Source: Paramacrobiotus metropolitanus (Eukaryota > Tardigrada > Eutardigrada > Parachela > Macrobiotidae). Taken from it: a stretch of 64,000 nt of DNA. The translations under genes were made by a program, and so were the position numbers. The notes beneath the pieces were generated by a model. The model worked only from the letters and a program-made list of their open reading frames with translations. It made no database searches and was not told the origin of the DNA. Within the stretch, counting starts at the first letter, position 1, and the number at the start of each line of letters is the position of its first letter. Positions 27,420-44,602 of the stretch are shown here, one piece after another. The stretch is taken from assembly GCF_019649055.1 (NCBI RefSeq), contig NW_026570251.1, positions 744,001 through 808,000 on the forward strand, given 5' to 3'.

Positions 27420-29013
27420 GGGAGCGTTTACTTCTGCACTGCACTGAATGCAGTATGTCATAATATTATTATGGTTCATGGTGTCATCGCAATCGCAGTA
27501 TGCTAATCTATCTGCGTGACTACCATTTTCGCTGGAATCTGCAGCGGATGCTATTCAGTTTTGATGTCATTTGACTCAGTGTTGATGCCATTATTCTGTG
27601 TAAAATGCGATTTATTTACCAGGTTTGCGCTATCGAAAACGGAAATGATGAAACATAGCTCAACCTTTGTATTCTCTAGTCGCTTTCAAGCGCTTGACTT
27701 GAGAATTTCGCAAACCAGATGCGCGTGCCGCGCTACAAAGACCGTTTCTTGGACTTGTTTTTTCCATGGAAATGACGACGTTGTTGACAAACTATGTAAT
27801 CGATAAAGTACAGAATACAGATCTGTACTGGTACTGTACAGATCTGTACTGGTACTGTACAGATCTGTACTGATGCCGCGTTCGAAGCGCATGGATGTTA
27901 AGTACAGTACTATCACAAAAACCTTTTTTTGCCATACATACTGCAACCGGAAAAGATTAGTGCGTTATCCGAATGAGCGATGATTTTCCTTTTCTACAAT
28001 CATTACGGCACGTACTATGCAGCATTCCGCTTCGGACTGGAATAAATCATTAAGACAACTAGGTCAGCCGTAAGTAATACAGACATTACTGGCGCTTAGT
28101 AATGTATTTTTGCGTATCAGATTTTTGGTTTACAAGAATATGATAACATTATGTGCATATCTACATATGTATCCTTCCCTCAACCACATACGTATTTTTG
28201 AACCGTAACGGCATCGTTCTTTTTTCAGACACATCTGCACTTTATATCATTTTGCAGCACACGACAGAGTCATGCTGTTTATCCGAGCTTCAAACATGAT
28301 GGGATGTAGGTATATAGCTGACCTGCAATGTAGGACTCTCAGTCGAACAGTGCATTGCACTGAATGTGGATATGTTGGGTATGCGACCATTTCGTCCTAC
28401 ATTGTACATGGTACGACAAAGTGGTGACAATATCAAGGTAATAAAATTATGGCGCGGTATTGAAAATAACAGTTTTTGATAAACTGAAAGTCGTGTACCG
28501 CGAAAGAACACTTGTTATTACGAGATTATTGTTAATATGAGATTCTCTTATTATTGCTCGCATAATACGTATTTATCGCTTCGCATAATACGTATTTATC
28601 GTATTTTTGCATTCTTCTGTTATGTTATAATGTGGCGTACGTAAATGTTAAACCAGCATTATTCATGTTTATTGTTTTATCTTTGTCTGAGTTTGTCCCA
28701 TAATCGTCGTTAATCTCGAGTTATTAAAAAAGATAATATTTAGTTTGTATTTTTTTTTCCTTGTTATTGCATCGAACGCTGCGTTATATCGAAAGTTTTG
28801 TTCGCTTTGCAATAGATAAATATTGCATTCCGACTGCAATACGGAAAAAACTGCATTAGCTACCAAGTAACAACTAGTACACATCATTCGCACCGATACT
28901 GCAGAGGCGGGAGACAAAACTATGATTTAAATTCATGATTCAAGCAATATTTATTCTACTCGAGTATAATCCCCATAAAAACAGAAACATGAATTTCTTA
29001 TTGTGTGTCTGAT
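27420..29013. other. no recognisable gene; short tandem repeats
   Basis: Contains a 21-bp tandem repeat (AGATCTGTACTGGTACTGT units, 27818-27872) and a 22-bp repeat (CGCATAATACGTATTTATCG, about 28560-28600). ORFs over these regions are low-complexity. Downstream of the secreted gene at 29014 there may be its 3' untranslated end. Confidence 0.5.
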
Positions 29014-29634
29014 CTACCCGGCAGAATACGTGGCCGCGTAATTCCATTTGACCAGCACGACACTCCCTCTGGCCACCACCTTGACCTTCTCGGAATCAAA
29101 CCTTGGATCCACCCGCATCCCGGCCTGCTCCAACCCCAACTCCACCTCATCCTTCTCTCCCAATCCCGCCGCTAGTTTATTGCTGACGTCGATCACCGCC
29201 ACGGTCTTCCCGTAGCGGTAATCATGGGAGCGACGGTGGTAGCCGTTGACCTCCACCCGCATCTGCAGGTCCTTGGAAGGTATCCGGGTCCGCACCGTCT
29301 TGACAGCCTCCTCCACGGCCCGGCTCATGGCGCCACCGTCGTTCTGGAAGAAGGAGGTGGGATGCAGGCCGGTGTAGAAGTTATCGCGGACGGGGGAGTC
29401 GGGGTCGTTGCTGCAGTGGATGTCCACGGTGATTTTGGTCGGGTGGTCTGGGTTGACGGCGGTGTAGTTGCAGTATGGATTCAGTTGAGCGGCGTGAGCA
29501 GTGGGTGCACTGGATTCGGTGGTAGTGGTGCGACGTTGTTTAGCGGCATCCACAGCGCGCCAGGACAGGAATAGGACGGTGGCAAAGAGAACATTAAAGA
29601 ACTGCCGATTTAGAGGTAACATGTTGTTTAGCAA
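29014..29634 (-). CDS. single-exon secreted protein of unknown family
   Basis: This is a 206-aa ORF, clearly more GC-rich than its surroundings. Met1 or Met5 starts a signal peptide (FFNVLFATVLFLSWRAVDA), followed by a Thr/Ser/Ala linker with an N-glycosylation site (NYT) and a globular region of about 150 aa with two Cys (YCNYTAV and IHCSND), GLHPTSFFQNDGG, KTVAVIDVSNKLAAG and an end strand GSVVLVKWNYAATY. Length and composition look like a real folded extracellular protein. I do not recognise the family. The lack of introns contrasts with the neighbouring secreted genes. Confidence 0.65.
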   Translation of the reverse strand: MLNNMLPLNRQFFNVLFATVLFLSWRAVDAAKQRRTTTTESSAPTAHAAQLNPYCNYTAVNPDHPTKITVDIHCSNDPDSPVRDNFYTGLHPTSFFQNDGGAMSRAVEEAVKTVRTRIPSKDLQMRVEVNGYHRRSHDYRYGKTVAVIDVSNKLAAGLGEKDEVELGLEQAGMRVDPRFDSEKVKVVARGSVVLVKWNYAATYSAG

Positions 29635-31455
29635 AACCGTTTAACAAAACTAGTAATCAGTTAATATTTTAAAGCACTGTAAATAATATTAGCAATGCTG
29701 TAACACTATTTAAGCACACTAAGGGGCATACATCAGGATAATATTCGTTACAATATTGTTATGCATAATGTATTACCTGCATTTGCTGCACGTAGCTGCA
29801 TGTAGGCATTTTTCACTATTTCCCTTCAATGTGGAGCTAGGTACAGATACTTGTATACAGCAACATGCTTGTTAAATTATGAGAATCGTTGAGGCCTTTA
29901 TCGCAACCCAAGATCACCGCGATAACTGATCGACGATACAATCGACTTTCCTGCGAGTTTATTACACAATACATTCTGTATTTCAAAATTCAGTCGAATC
30001 GTTGTCAGCTCATTCAGTAAAAAGTACAGTGACACTTTTCAATAAAATGCAGGCACGGTTCCACATCTCCATTGATTTTGTAATTTATGTCGGAGTGTAT
30101 TTTATGTAAGAAAGCTGCACCCAGGGGCACCGCCGCACCGATATTTATTTCGGGGGCACCGGGCGAGGGCGGCGCAATAATTTATTTACTTCAACAATTA
30201 ACTGGACAGTAACAACCATACAAGAAGTGCAATGTGCATAATAAATTCTACGGAGCCGCGCAGTTTTAAAGCGACTGCAAACTGCAATGACCACTTTAGC
30301 GATATTGACCTTTGCGACAGCCTTATGTAGGTTAAATCCGGCCGATAATGTGTTAGAAAAAGTGCGAGTCACCACTAATATTTCGTTCGGCGCCAATCGC
30401 CTTTGCAGCTGGGCATTCCCACCGCTTTCCCCATACCCACTACTGCGGTCACACCAGGAAACGTGCAAGTCCAAATGATGCACGCAGTGCAAAGGCGGCT
30501 CGGCGTGTTCACAAATGCAGCCAAGTGCAATGCTACATTGCACAAAGGCTGCTTCGTGAAGTACTTAGTATATGAGAGCGTGATGATAGTTTGCAGAATG
30601 TTGCAAAAGTTTGCAAAAGGTCGCATTTTCCGCGCGCAGATGGTTTTCACGCTAATATACATGTATATAAAAATATAAAATATAAAAATCATTTGGCTAC
30701 AGAATGCGATAAAATAATTCAAAGTAGTAGTAATAATTCAAAATAATAAAATAATGTTTGGTAGTGCTCGAAGCGAAATTTTCTTGAACATGCACACGAA
30801 TTTGGCTCCATGTACCGGCACACTTTCCTTAACACAATAATGCGCATTATTCATTCACATTCGTTTCATTACAATACGTAGTACTACATTGTACGTAGCC
30901 ATGTCCAAAGTTTGTAACCGGTGCGCTACAGAAACAACCCAACAGTCACGCATGGTTTGGTATAATCGTATCATGAATTTATAGAAGTCTTGCATTGTTA
31001 ATGTCGATACACTGGATACAATAAACAGACGTGCTCGGACATGAACCACCAAAAATATTTTTCTGTGCAGCAGTACAGCTAGCACACATCCTGAATGCGA
31101 CAAGTGAGTAATCATGCGGATGGCATGTTTAATAGTTTTTGGAATCTGCACGTATAATGGAAAAGCGCTCAACTCATACGGAATAAACACCGAGGATTAT
31201 CAGTAGCTTCAGTACACTGGTTTATAAGAGTGATTAGCAGACATGCACGAATCTACACTGTTGCATGCGCCACACTACCGGTACGCCCAGTCTATAAGAT
31301 ACATTACATAAGATACATTACATAAGATATCTATATAAGATACATTACAGCAATGCCAGAAGAATAAGGATTGTTTCTCAAACGCATAGTCTGGATAGAA
31401 ACACTTTTAATCGACTGATTCAGTTTACCGCTCAACGAACCAGTGAAAACCGACA
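29635..31455. other. no recognisable gene; dispersed repeat copy 2
   Basis: AT-rich. 30637-30835 is a diverged copy of the dispersed repeat at 22254 and 37838 (TTTGGCTACAGAATG, GAATTTGGCTCCATGTACCG). 31290-31350 has tandem ATAAGATACATTAC units. Other ORFs have no motif or splice support. Confidence 0.5.
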
Positions 31456-33146
31456 ATGTACAGCGGGACCCGCGCAACCAACAGTGTTGATGTTTTGTCT
31501 GACGACGGCCGGCTCTGTTATGGACGTGTGGTGGACGTAACGGACAAGGGACTCTTCATCGACTTCCTTATGCCCAGTCGACGCCGTGAATTCACCCCCT
31601 TTGAACGCTTATTCCACTGCCATGCTCAACTGCCTCTGGATGCCGACCGGATGCCGACCAGATGCCTCTGCCTGCCCTCTTTACGGTGAACCGCTGTCAT
31701 CCATTCACCTGGAAGTGTTGGGTCGGGAAAGTCCTTCCGGTGTGTGGATGTGGTTTCCCGCCCGGGCGGCCCATCTGTCGGACGGTACGCAACACAATGC
31801 TTACGGCGTGGCCGTGGTTACATGGTGGAACGAAAGAGAGTACACGGATATTGTTCCTCTGGACCGGACACGGTGGAGGGTTGCGAGCGACTGGTGGGCG
31901 CAGCACGGCCAATCGCCAGTGGCTTTCACCAGCGGTACTGACGACATCTCGCGATTTCTGGCTACTTGGCCCGCGAACGTTAAGAAGAGCACATTTACCA
32001 AGAGTTTCATTCAGATACCGATAAACAGCTCCATACCTGGTGAAGAAATGCTGAAGCGCATTAACAACAGCGCTCCAGTGCCGTTTGTGGAGGTTGCCAG
32101 TGGAAAAATGTCGTATATTCAGTTGAGAGAATTCTGTATGGCGGTAAGAATTCATTGATTACGTACGTGCGGCGGTTTTCCAGATATGTTTGAGAAAATC
32201 GTTTTCGCAGAATCCGCATTTGCCGGTACTACAAGAGGAGTTTCTGATGTCGGTTCCGAGCATTATTCGGGAGATGGTAGCGTCATCGGCTAACTGCGGT
32301 ATCATGGAAGAATTTGGCGAACTACCGCCTGGAGTATGGAAGGAAGTGTTTTCGTGTCTGGAAACCGGCATGCAGAACACGCTGCGTGGTGTTTGCTGTA
32401 CGTGGAACGACATTCTGGATTCGGCATCTTTAACAGACAACATCATTATTAATAGCGCGGAATTTGAGGTGTCAAAGCCGGATCGGTTCGTTTACTACAT
32501 GACGTCACCCATTTACAAATGTCTTCGTTCGTCTACGCAACGCATTGTGTGTGATGCATCCCGGCTGAAGGACGAGACTGATGTATTTAAGCTGCTGGAT
32601 ATGATACACTACGTTGCAAGGCAGAACGCCAGTGTTCGACTGTCAGGTTTATATTTGTTGGGGTTTCAATGGCGATTCCAGATTGGTTCGGGCCATTCTT
32701 CGCATCATGACACGTGCGAACTGCATCAAGCTGGAAGCTTAGCAGCCACGTCAGAGTATGCTACCGGTAATTTCTGCTGTTTCCGGCTGGGCTATTTTGT
32801 CGCGTCGCTCCGGCGAGTTCCATGTGAATTCATCCGGTTTCTCAGCTGTACCGTAAATCTGGACTATGTCTTTTTCGGCACCCCTCCACGACCCAGAACG
32901 ATAGATTTGTCAGTTGTCAGCCGAATCAATACGCCCCGCATGCAGGTGACTGACGGCCTTAGCGGTGCCGTGTGGGATGCGTTGGAAGCTGGTTTGTCGC
33001 AGTCGCGGACAAGCTTTGGCCAGCCCGCAAAAACATCTTGGTGGTTGGGAATGATCACAAAACTAGCAGGAAACGGCGCTGATTACTATGGCAAAGAAAT
33101 GTGCAAGGTGATTCAAAGCAATTCCCTTGAAAAATGTATTATGTAG
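31456..33146 (+). pseudogene. F-box protein with SH3/Tudor-like N-terminus, one frame break (copy 1)
   Basis: ATG 31456 opens MYSGTRATNSVDVLSDDG, then YGRVVDVTDKGLFIDF, an SH3/Tudor-like beta fold. The frame is lost near 31640-31680, beside an 11-bp tandem duplication (GGATGCCGACC), and homologous sequence resumes one frame on (VWMWFPARAAHLSDG, RFLATWPANVKK) to a donor at 32143/32144. Exon 2 (32184-33146) joins in phase and carries an F-box (FGELPPGVWKEVFSCL then LRGVCCTWNDIL) followed by about 250 aa of substrate-side sequence. F-box proteins link substrates to SCF ubiquitin ligases. If the frame break is a real mutation this is a pseudogene; a cryptic intron or assembly error is possible. 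Copy 2 lies at 42.6 kb. Confidence 0.7.
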
Positions 33147-35964
33147 TCGAAGACATTGTCTACATTTGCCAAGTTATTTCTGCAGGCTTAAACTAACATT
33201 GATCAGTTTGGAAATGGAAATTTGATATGACCTTTCTGCCTCGTAAAACCATTCCCTGTCGACAGTTCACTCCTGCATCGCTCTGCAGGCGTTAGCCTGT
33301 ATTAAGCCAGACCAGGTGTGACCCTGTGAATGTTGACGGACCGCCGCTTCGGCGCGGACCGAAAAAGCCAGCAAAGTTTGATTTGCATTAGCAAGGAATT
33401 GACTGCATATCATCAAAGCGGGCTATTGCAGTGATATTCTGTTTCATCCTTGTTTGCTCGTTCCCTTGCGCAAACAGTAAAACAAGACTTTGTCAATTCT
33501 GGTAAGCTGAACTTGTTTAGCTGTTCCGTAAACGTTTTAGGCTGAATCAAACTAGGGAGAGGGATCGGTCTCCCGTCTGAAGAATTAACACTATAGTTGT
33601 CCCCGTCCATCGATAACTGCAAGCCACTAAAGGTTTCCCAAACTATTAGTATTGCCTTGCAACCGTTGAAAAAAGCACTTTCCAGGCTGTTCCGGCAGAT
33701 CCAGTAGTTCTTTTCCATTGCAAAACAATGTGTTGATTCACGTTGGCTTTTCAATCGTTAGGGCTCTAAAGATGACGACGGTCGTAGAACTTTGGATTGA
33801 CCCAGTCCATCACATTGTAATTACAATGTAATGGGCCGGATTAGTCCAAAATTGTTCGATAATTACGTCAAAATGAATTTTGCTTGTCAACTCAATGGCA
33901 GTTCACTTCAGTTTCTCGGTATAAAAGCCAAGAGCGTGTACACCACAGTAACATGCAAGGCTTCAACTGGTGTACAAAAGTTACCGACTTCATATCCGGC
34001 GTTCTTCTTGGCTGGTAATAGTCTCGAAGTAAAGCATTCACTTGCCTTGGTTGTGACTTATCCACTACAAAAGTTCTAAGACGTTTAATGTGGCAATGTA
34101 AAAACTGAATTGAAGCACAAGCAAACATAAACAAAATGGCCGTGAACTCGCTGTGCGGAATCAGCATCAAAGTCATGCGTGAAAACAAAGCATGCAGTAT
34201 GGCACCGCAAACATACCACCGATGACAACTAGTCGCAGGGCATTTTGTCGCAGACATTTCGCCGCAAGTAAATTTCGCCTCACGAATTTTGTCGCGGGAT
34301 ATCCAATCGATCGGACATCAAGCCACGAGACCATTCGTCGCGAGGCCACTTTAACCGAAACGCCTTTCGTCTGTCAAACCAATAGAATATCATTATACTA
34401 AAACTTATGTTAGGGCTTTTGCTCTGAATCATTTTCAAAGGAATTCCGTGGCTGACGCTATTCGGTCGATCAAAGTTGATGACACACATTTAAGAACTTA
34501 CACTGCACTGTGTGTCAAAAATTACTTTATTACTTTATTATTTGGCCTTTCCGCCTTTGGAATCGTTCTGGGAATGAACTAAAACAGAATTATCAACGCA
34601 AACAACGCTGTCACCTTTGTGGGGATATATGTCCGATGCCGCTTTCAGATGTCATAAAATTTCCCAGAAACAAGCAATCCCCGGTTTAGCTTAGACAATC
34701 GGAATTGCACAAGAGGCAACGTTAAGCTTGATTACAAATTATTCTGATATGGATCAATAAATACTGGCACATCTTATGGTCAAGTGGAGTTTCCCTATAC
34801 ACTATCATAAACGTAGGTTTGTTTACGACACAGAATAAGGAAACTCCAAAATGTATTTGCTTCGTAAGTACAGGATCGCCCGAATTATATCGTTTTGGAT
34901 AGCTAGTCGACAGTTTGAATCCGTGGAGGCGTAAAACAAATTGTACATCGCAAAATTAAAGAAACAATACAGAACCCTTAACAACGGTATCTTAATTTAG
35001 TGCAGCACCTTGACAAGAATTTTGGACAACAACTGTTCGATTCTTTACGGTTACTGCTTTTGACACTATTTCTGAGCATTTTGGTGACACTTGCTCGTGC
35101 AGTTGAGAGGAATATTGTGTTCCTTCAACGGCGGGATTGCTTGTTCCTCTATAATTGCCCCATCGATTAAACTAACACTGATCACCCCGAAAATGAAAAT
35201 TTAATACAGCCCGCCTGGTAAAGCTTGGTCCCTGTTGACATTCCGGTTCCGCTTCTGTGCTGTATCACCATGGTCTTCTAACATTACTTAAACGAATCCC
35301 GACCACCTGCGACGATGTATGCCGCTTTTAACCTCATAAGCGTTTCGACCTCGATGTTATATGGAACAATGTTATTGCTATTTAATGGATGGGCTGAAGT
35401 CACCCAAAACTGTACGATAATGATAAAGGTATAAATTTTGCTTGCCAACTCACTAGAAGCGCAGTTACAGTTTTCTGGATATAAAAAGCCGAGAGTGTGG
35501 ACATCAGTTAAGTAACATGTACTGTGCAGTTGAAAAAGCGGTTATGCAAAAATTCAAACCCGGCGTTCTTATCGCATAACACAAACTGCATTTGAACCCA
35601 AGCAGCAAAAACTGGAATGCGTTGAGCTCGCTGCGTGGAGTCAGCACGAGAGCATAGTTCTTTTTTTGGCGGTTGTTGACTACAGCTTTTTTTGGGAATC
35701 ATTTGCGTCAACAGATTCCAACTGAACTGGTGATGTGACCGTGTAACTGAGAATAATACTTGTGACTTAGTAACCTACTCCAACATCGTCAAGTTAGAAG
35801 CTATGACGTCAAAACATACGGAAATATTTTATACACCGACAGGAATTACAAGAAATTCTAGACAATGGTAACATTCTAGCCCATCACTTCTTCATTGGTA
35901 GCGCTATTGGTTACATCACATGCCATCCCGGGCCCCTTTTCTGTAACCAAAGGATGATGTCGGC
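33147..35964. other. duplicated promoter-like region without a recognisable gene
   Basis: Two diverged copies of one region, about 33183-34030 and 35160-35580. Each has an element TTAAACTAACA(T/C)TGATCA, and later a TATA box (GGTATAAAAGCCAAGAG at about 33920; GATATAAAAAGCCGAGAG at about 35475) followed 20-35 bp on by an ATG with only 20 or so codons. The first copy has GC-rich sequence in between (CGGACCGCCGCTTCGGCGCGG, split near 33340). A 62-bp hairpin, GGAGTTTCCCTA...TAAGGAAACTCC, lies at 34787-34848. No protein is recognisable. Confidence 0.5.
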
Positions 35965-36885
<921 letters not shown>

Positions 36886-37249
36886 AGCGAGACTAGGGTC
36901 CCAGACGTCAGGGGTCCCCAGTCTGCTATAGTCTAGGGCTTTTACCGTGCATACCCACCGTTGGGGTCGCCGACCAGCGGTGGGCCGCCGCTGACCGCTC
37001 GATCATGCCGGTCAAAGGGCCGATGCCGGCAATCTTTAGAGCTTTCGTAGCAGTCTGTATTATTTTTGTAAGGAGCTACTGTATTAAATTTTCATGGCAG
37101 TGGTATTAAATTTTCATTAAATTTTTTCTTATGTTATTGCTATGCGAGACGTTGATTTGTGATCAGCTGTCAGCAAAGGCACGTTCGCAAGCCGCTTGCG
37201 GTAGTTTCTGATTCCGGTGCTAATATCCCGCGCTGTCCGCTGTTCTACC

Positions 37250-39370
37250 AGCATGTGGAAATGGGCCTGCGCTGAAAGTCTGAGTCTGAATCTGATTCTG
37301 AATGCTAAAAGTCTGAGTCTGAATACTACAAGTCTGATTCTGATTCCTGAAACTCTGAATCTGAATACAAAACTCTGAATCCGAATAGTAAGACATTGAG
37401 TCTGGCAGGTGACGACCCGAGTCTCTAATTAAAATTATAATGCACTTGTGTTAAAACAGTAACTAATAACTCTGGCGATAGCAGTTATCTGTACAAGTAA
37501 TTATATGTTGGGATGAGGCGCTATAAACTGCTCGTAAACAACAATGCGGAGCGCGGGACAGAGACGTTATGAATACGTTTGTGCGATAAAAAAATGTTGT
37601 TCTGCGTCCAGTGGAAGATGAAGTAGCCGGTATGTCCTCTAAATTTACCGAGCGAGCCTGTGCCAGCATAAAATACGCCCCTATAAATGTGCTATTATGT
37701 TGCATACTGTGCTTACAATAAGTGGAATACAGTCAATACGCATACATACACATATGCAGTACTAACGAGCTCCATTTCCGACTTGATCTTCATTTATGAC
37801 GGATGTTTTCTTCCAAGATTTTGAGAGCGGTTCATACTGAGACTTTTGGTACTTTTGGTGCACCGTATGCTTAAATAATGGGAATTTTATTTCGCCCATA
37901 ACTCCCGAATCGGATGTTGCGCGCACAAACGGTCTTCACGCCAAAGAGTATACAGGTACAGCTTCTTTGGTTATAGAAATGTCATAAAACATTGCCAAAA
38001 GTGTTTGGGATTGCTCGGAAGCCTAGGTTACCGTTGCATGTATGTATACGAATTTGGTGTCGCGTACCGACACACTTCCTTTGATTAGAAGATCGTAACA
38101 AAAACCCGCACATCACGGAAGTGAGCAAAACGACCTTCGGGTTATTGTTGATAGATTACAAGTGTTGGTCGCGCTAGCGCGCGCCCGGTTGTGTTTTAAG
38201 TATGGAATTTTGATTTAATAATTAGGAATGTGGAAATGTGCTGCCTGTTTGTGGAAAAATTGGTATGATAAAAATTGGAAATGGTGAATTAAAGAGATAT
38301 TAGCATTTGGCATTACTAGAGAGTTTTAGGTATGGAAATGTGATTTAAAATTAGAAATGTGGAAATATTTCGTATACTATTACTTGCAAAGTATAAATGG
38401 TAAATTATAGAGGTATTCGCCTGTTCGGACCCAGCTTTCAGAGATGTTCTGAAATGTTTCAAAATTCCAGGAAACGCAGAATTTTGAAATAAATATATAA
38501 TGGTCACTGAGCAGGGCTAGCTTTGGAAATGCAGTATATCGAAGAGTTTTAAAATCTAAGAATTAAAATTAGAATTATTATTGACTTTTTTGGAACTTTC
38601 CAGAATGTTACAATATTAAACTTCACAATTTTTTCTAAATCTCAGACTTATCAAAATCTTTTCAAAGCCACTTAGGGTAGTTAAGAAGGCGCGGGACCAG
38701 TTGCGTTTTAGGAATTGAGTGTAGAAATATGTCGTTTATATCGGCAATACTTCAATACTTTATTGGCAAAAGTAGAAATGTTAAATTATAGTGCTAGGAT
38801 GTATCAACTGGTTATGGACTTATAGTTATAGATTTATTAACAGCTGGATTAAGTCGGAAATGGAGCGTATACTTACTGCATATTACGTATATTCCACTTA
38901 TTGTAAGCACAGTTTGCAACATAGCAGCACATTTATAGGGGCGTATTTTATGCTGGCACAGGCTCGCTCGGTAAATTTAGAGGACATACCGGCTACTTCA
39001 TCTTCCACTGGACGCAGAACAACATTTTTTTATCGCACAAACGTATTCATAACGTCTCTGTCCCGCGCTCCGCATTGTTGTTTACGAGCAATTTATAGCG
39101 CCTCATCCCAACATATAATTACTTGTACAGATAACTGCTATCGCCAGAGTTATTAGTTACTGTTTTAACACAAGTGCATTATAATTTTAATTAGAGACTC
39201 GGGTCGTCACCTGCCAGACTCAATGTCTTACTATTCGGATTCAGAGTTTTGTATTCAGATTCAGAGTTTCAGGAATCAGAATCAGACTTTTAGTATTCAG
39301 ACTCAGACTTTTAGCATTCAGAATCAGATTCAGACTCAGACTTTCAGCGCAGGCCCTTCACATGTACGGA
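37250..39370. mobile_element. fold-back element, arms about 0.5 kb
   Basis: Left arm about 37255-37790 and right arm about 38835-39365 are reverse complements at well over 90 percent identity; both encode the same incidental ORF (FIGAYFMLAQARSVNLED). The outer ends start GGGCCTGCGCTGAAAG followed by a minisatellite of AGTCTGA(G/A)TCTGAAT units. CATGT occurs immediately outside both ends and may be a target duplication. The 1-kb centre includes a copy of the dispersed repeat (37838-38085) and no transposase. Long arms with a satellite-like outer part are typical of Foldback/Galileo-like elements. Confidence 0.75.
37838..38085 (+). repeat. dispersed repeat family, copy 3
   Basis: Closest in order to the 22254 copy: CTTTTGGT, TTTATTTCGCCCATAACTCC, GGATGTTGCGCGC, ATGTCATAAA, GAATTTGGTG...GTACCG. 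It lies in the loop of the fold-back element. Confidence 0.65.
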
Positions 39371-42649
<3,279 letters not shown>

Positions 42650-44602
42650 ATGTTTATGTTTAAAACATCCAAATTGTATGAATGGAACAGCGTGGACGTA
42701 CAGTCACACGATGGCACACTGCAGCATGGAACGGTCATTGACGCCACGAACACGGGACTTATTATCGACTTCGGCTGCCGTGACCAATGTTCGAACTTTG
42801 CGGAATATGGAAAGATCTTCGCATGTTGGAGGTTGATCGGATCTGCGTCATACCGAGATGTTGCTGCCGTTGTGAGATATCCCCAATATACGCCTAACTG
42901 CCACTTGCAGGTGGTAGGGCGGCCATCTGCCGATGAACCGTGGAGATGGTATTCTGTCACCGTTCTTAGTCATGGCTTTTTCTGGAATCGCTACGTCGTG
43001 GTTAACGTGCAGTGTGGCGCGACGCCCTTTCAGGAGGTTATTCCAGTTCATGTGCTCCGTGTCGCACCTTCATCCGACGAGTTGCAAACACGCCGAATTT
43101 TATCTGGGTATTTCTCCACGGGACGGTGTTCGTTGTTGGGACTCTACGGCCCAATACACGAAGATCCCGCTACAACTCCGCTGTGGAATTGTTGGCAGGA
43201 GGAATTATTCCCTTGGAAAATTGCCCCATACGTCTGCTCACCACCGACACGCTGGTTTATATCGAGCAAGGTCGTCGTGGTCAAAATTCTCAAGATATCG
43301 TGGTAAGTGCCCTATAAGTTTTCAAAACTGGGTGACCGTTGTGTGTCATGATTTTGAATAAACTCTGCACGATAGAAATGCGAATAATATCCCGGAATCG
43401 TGCTAATTTGTACAGCGAAACTAATTGCAATAATGAGCAAGGCGAAGTACATATTATTAGTACATAATACATAATACAGTACATACACATATTGTCCAAT
43501 AACAAAATTCTGAATTGACAATTTGGCAGCAGCTAGTGGTAGGTTGCCGCCCGCTTTACTTTGTCCGTGCTTGGTAATGGAAATTCCACGTCATGCAGTG
43601 GCCACAAAATCGAAATTATAATATTTGTTCTACCAAAACACTAGACATTTCTCGAATTAGAGCGTCATGCAACACACCTCAACGTTTCTTAGCAAAACAA
43701 AATCCGCGCGAATGTCCCTTTTGGAAATTTTGCTTGATGGCCTCATTACGGTTGTCTTAATACTCTAGGTGCGCGCTTTAGCGAACGCAAAAGAAGAGAT
43801 GGAAAGGCGTATTTCTGGTGGCTGGACGTTTTTCGGAACTTGTTGGCTGCCCCCGACAGCGGACGTGGAAGGAGCGTTTGATGACCAACAACCTACCGAT
43901 TCAGCCGGCTGTGTGCTCCTATCCTGGCTTCCGTTGGAAATCCTCAAACAAATCTTCCAGTTTTTGGACACCATTCTCCACGTGCAATGCCGTCGGGTGT
44001 GCCAATTGTGGGACTCAGTATTAAGTCAGGAAACTCAGTTCAAAGAAATTCGAGTTTCCTTTGCTACCCATGGCACGAACCTGGAAATCAGTATTGCAAT
44101 TACACTGGTCGGTCGAACTCTGTGGAAATGCAGGACCCCGACGACAGACCGCGCCATTATAACGAACGCAGTCCAGCGTTACTGCGACGCCGGTTTAGGA
44201 GACTGTCTGCGTCTCATCCGCGTTATTAAGAAAGCTCTGCCACTCCCACAAACGCTGGGAAAGAAGTTAGTAGTAATTGCCAATACATGTGTATGGGACA
44301 TGGGAGATGTCATTGGCCAAGCTATATATAATTTCGGCAATGCTTCTGATGATTCCTCAGTGGCAATCGATGTTCTCATCTGGAAAAACTGTACAGTTTC
44401 CGCTTCATATCCTTATGATTTGGAGGAAAGCATGCTTTATGGGGTACTGCATTTGGACTCGCTCACTCCCCGATGCGATTTGTGGGATTTGTTAGAAGCA
44501 AATATAGCGATTTCTCCATTAGATCCCGGGATTCTCGCTACGTGGATTCGGAGGTCAGCTGGAACTGACAATCGTCATTTTAACCGTGCGCGTATTCTCA
44601 AG
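42650..44602 (+). pseudogene. F-box protein with SH3/Tudor-like N-terminus, one frame break (copy 2)
   Basis: Starts MFMFKTSKLYEWNSVDVQSHDG and continues HGTVIDATNTGLIIDF, the same N-terminal fold as the 31.5-kb gene. The first frame reads to about 43200; related sequence (ENCPIRLLTTDTLVYIEQG) follows in another frame to the donor at 43302/43303, so there is a frame break between about 43090 and 43200. Exon 2 (43769-44602) joins in phase and contains an F-box (LSWLPLEILKQIFQFLDTI then QCRRVCQLWDSVL) plus about 200 aa, with a donor (AAG/GTAAAG) at its end, so more exons may follow. Probable SCF substrate adaptor; probably damaged in this assembly. Confidence 0.7.

Noticed and set aside
33288-33360. 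GC-rich patch considered as a tRNA or structured RNA
   Set aside because: I could not fold a cloverleaf or find A/B box sequences.
37463-39156. Two nearly identical 75-aa ORFs on opposite strands
   Set aside because: They are the arms of the fold-back element; no start context, splice sites or motif.
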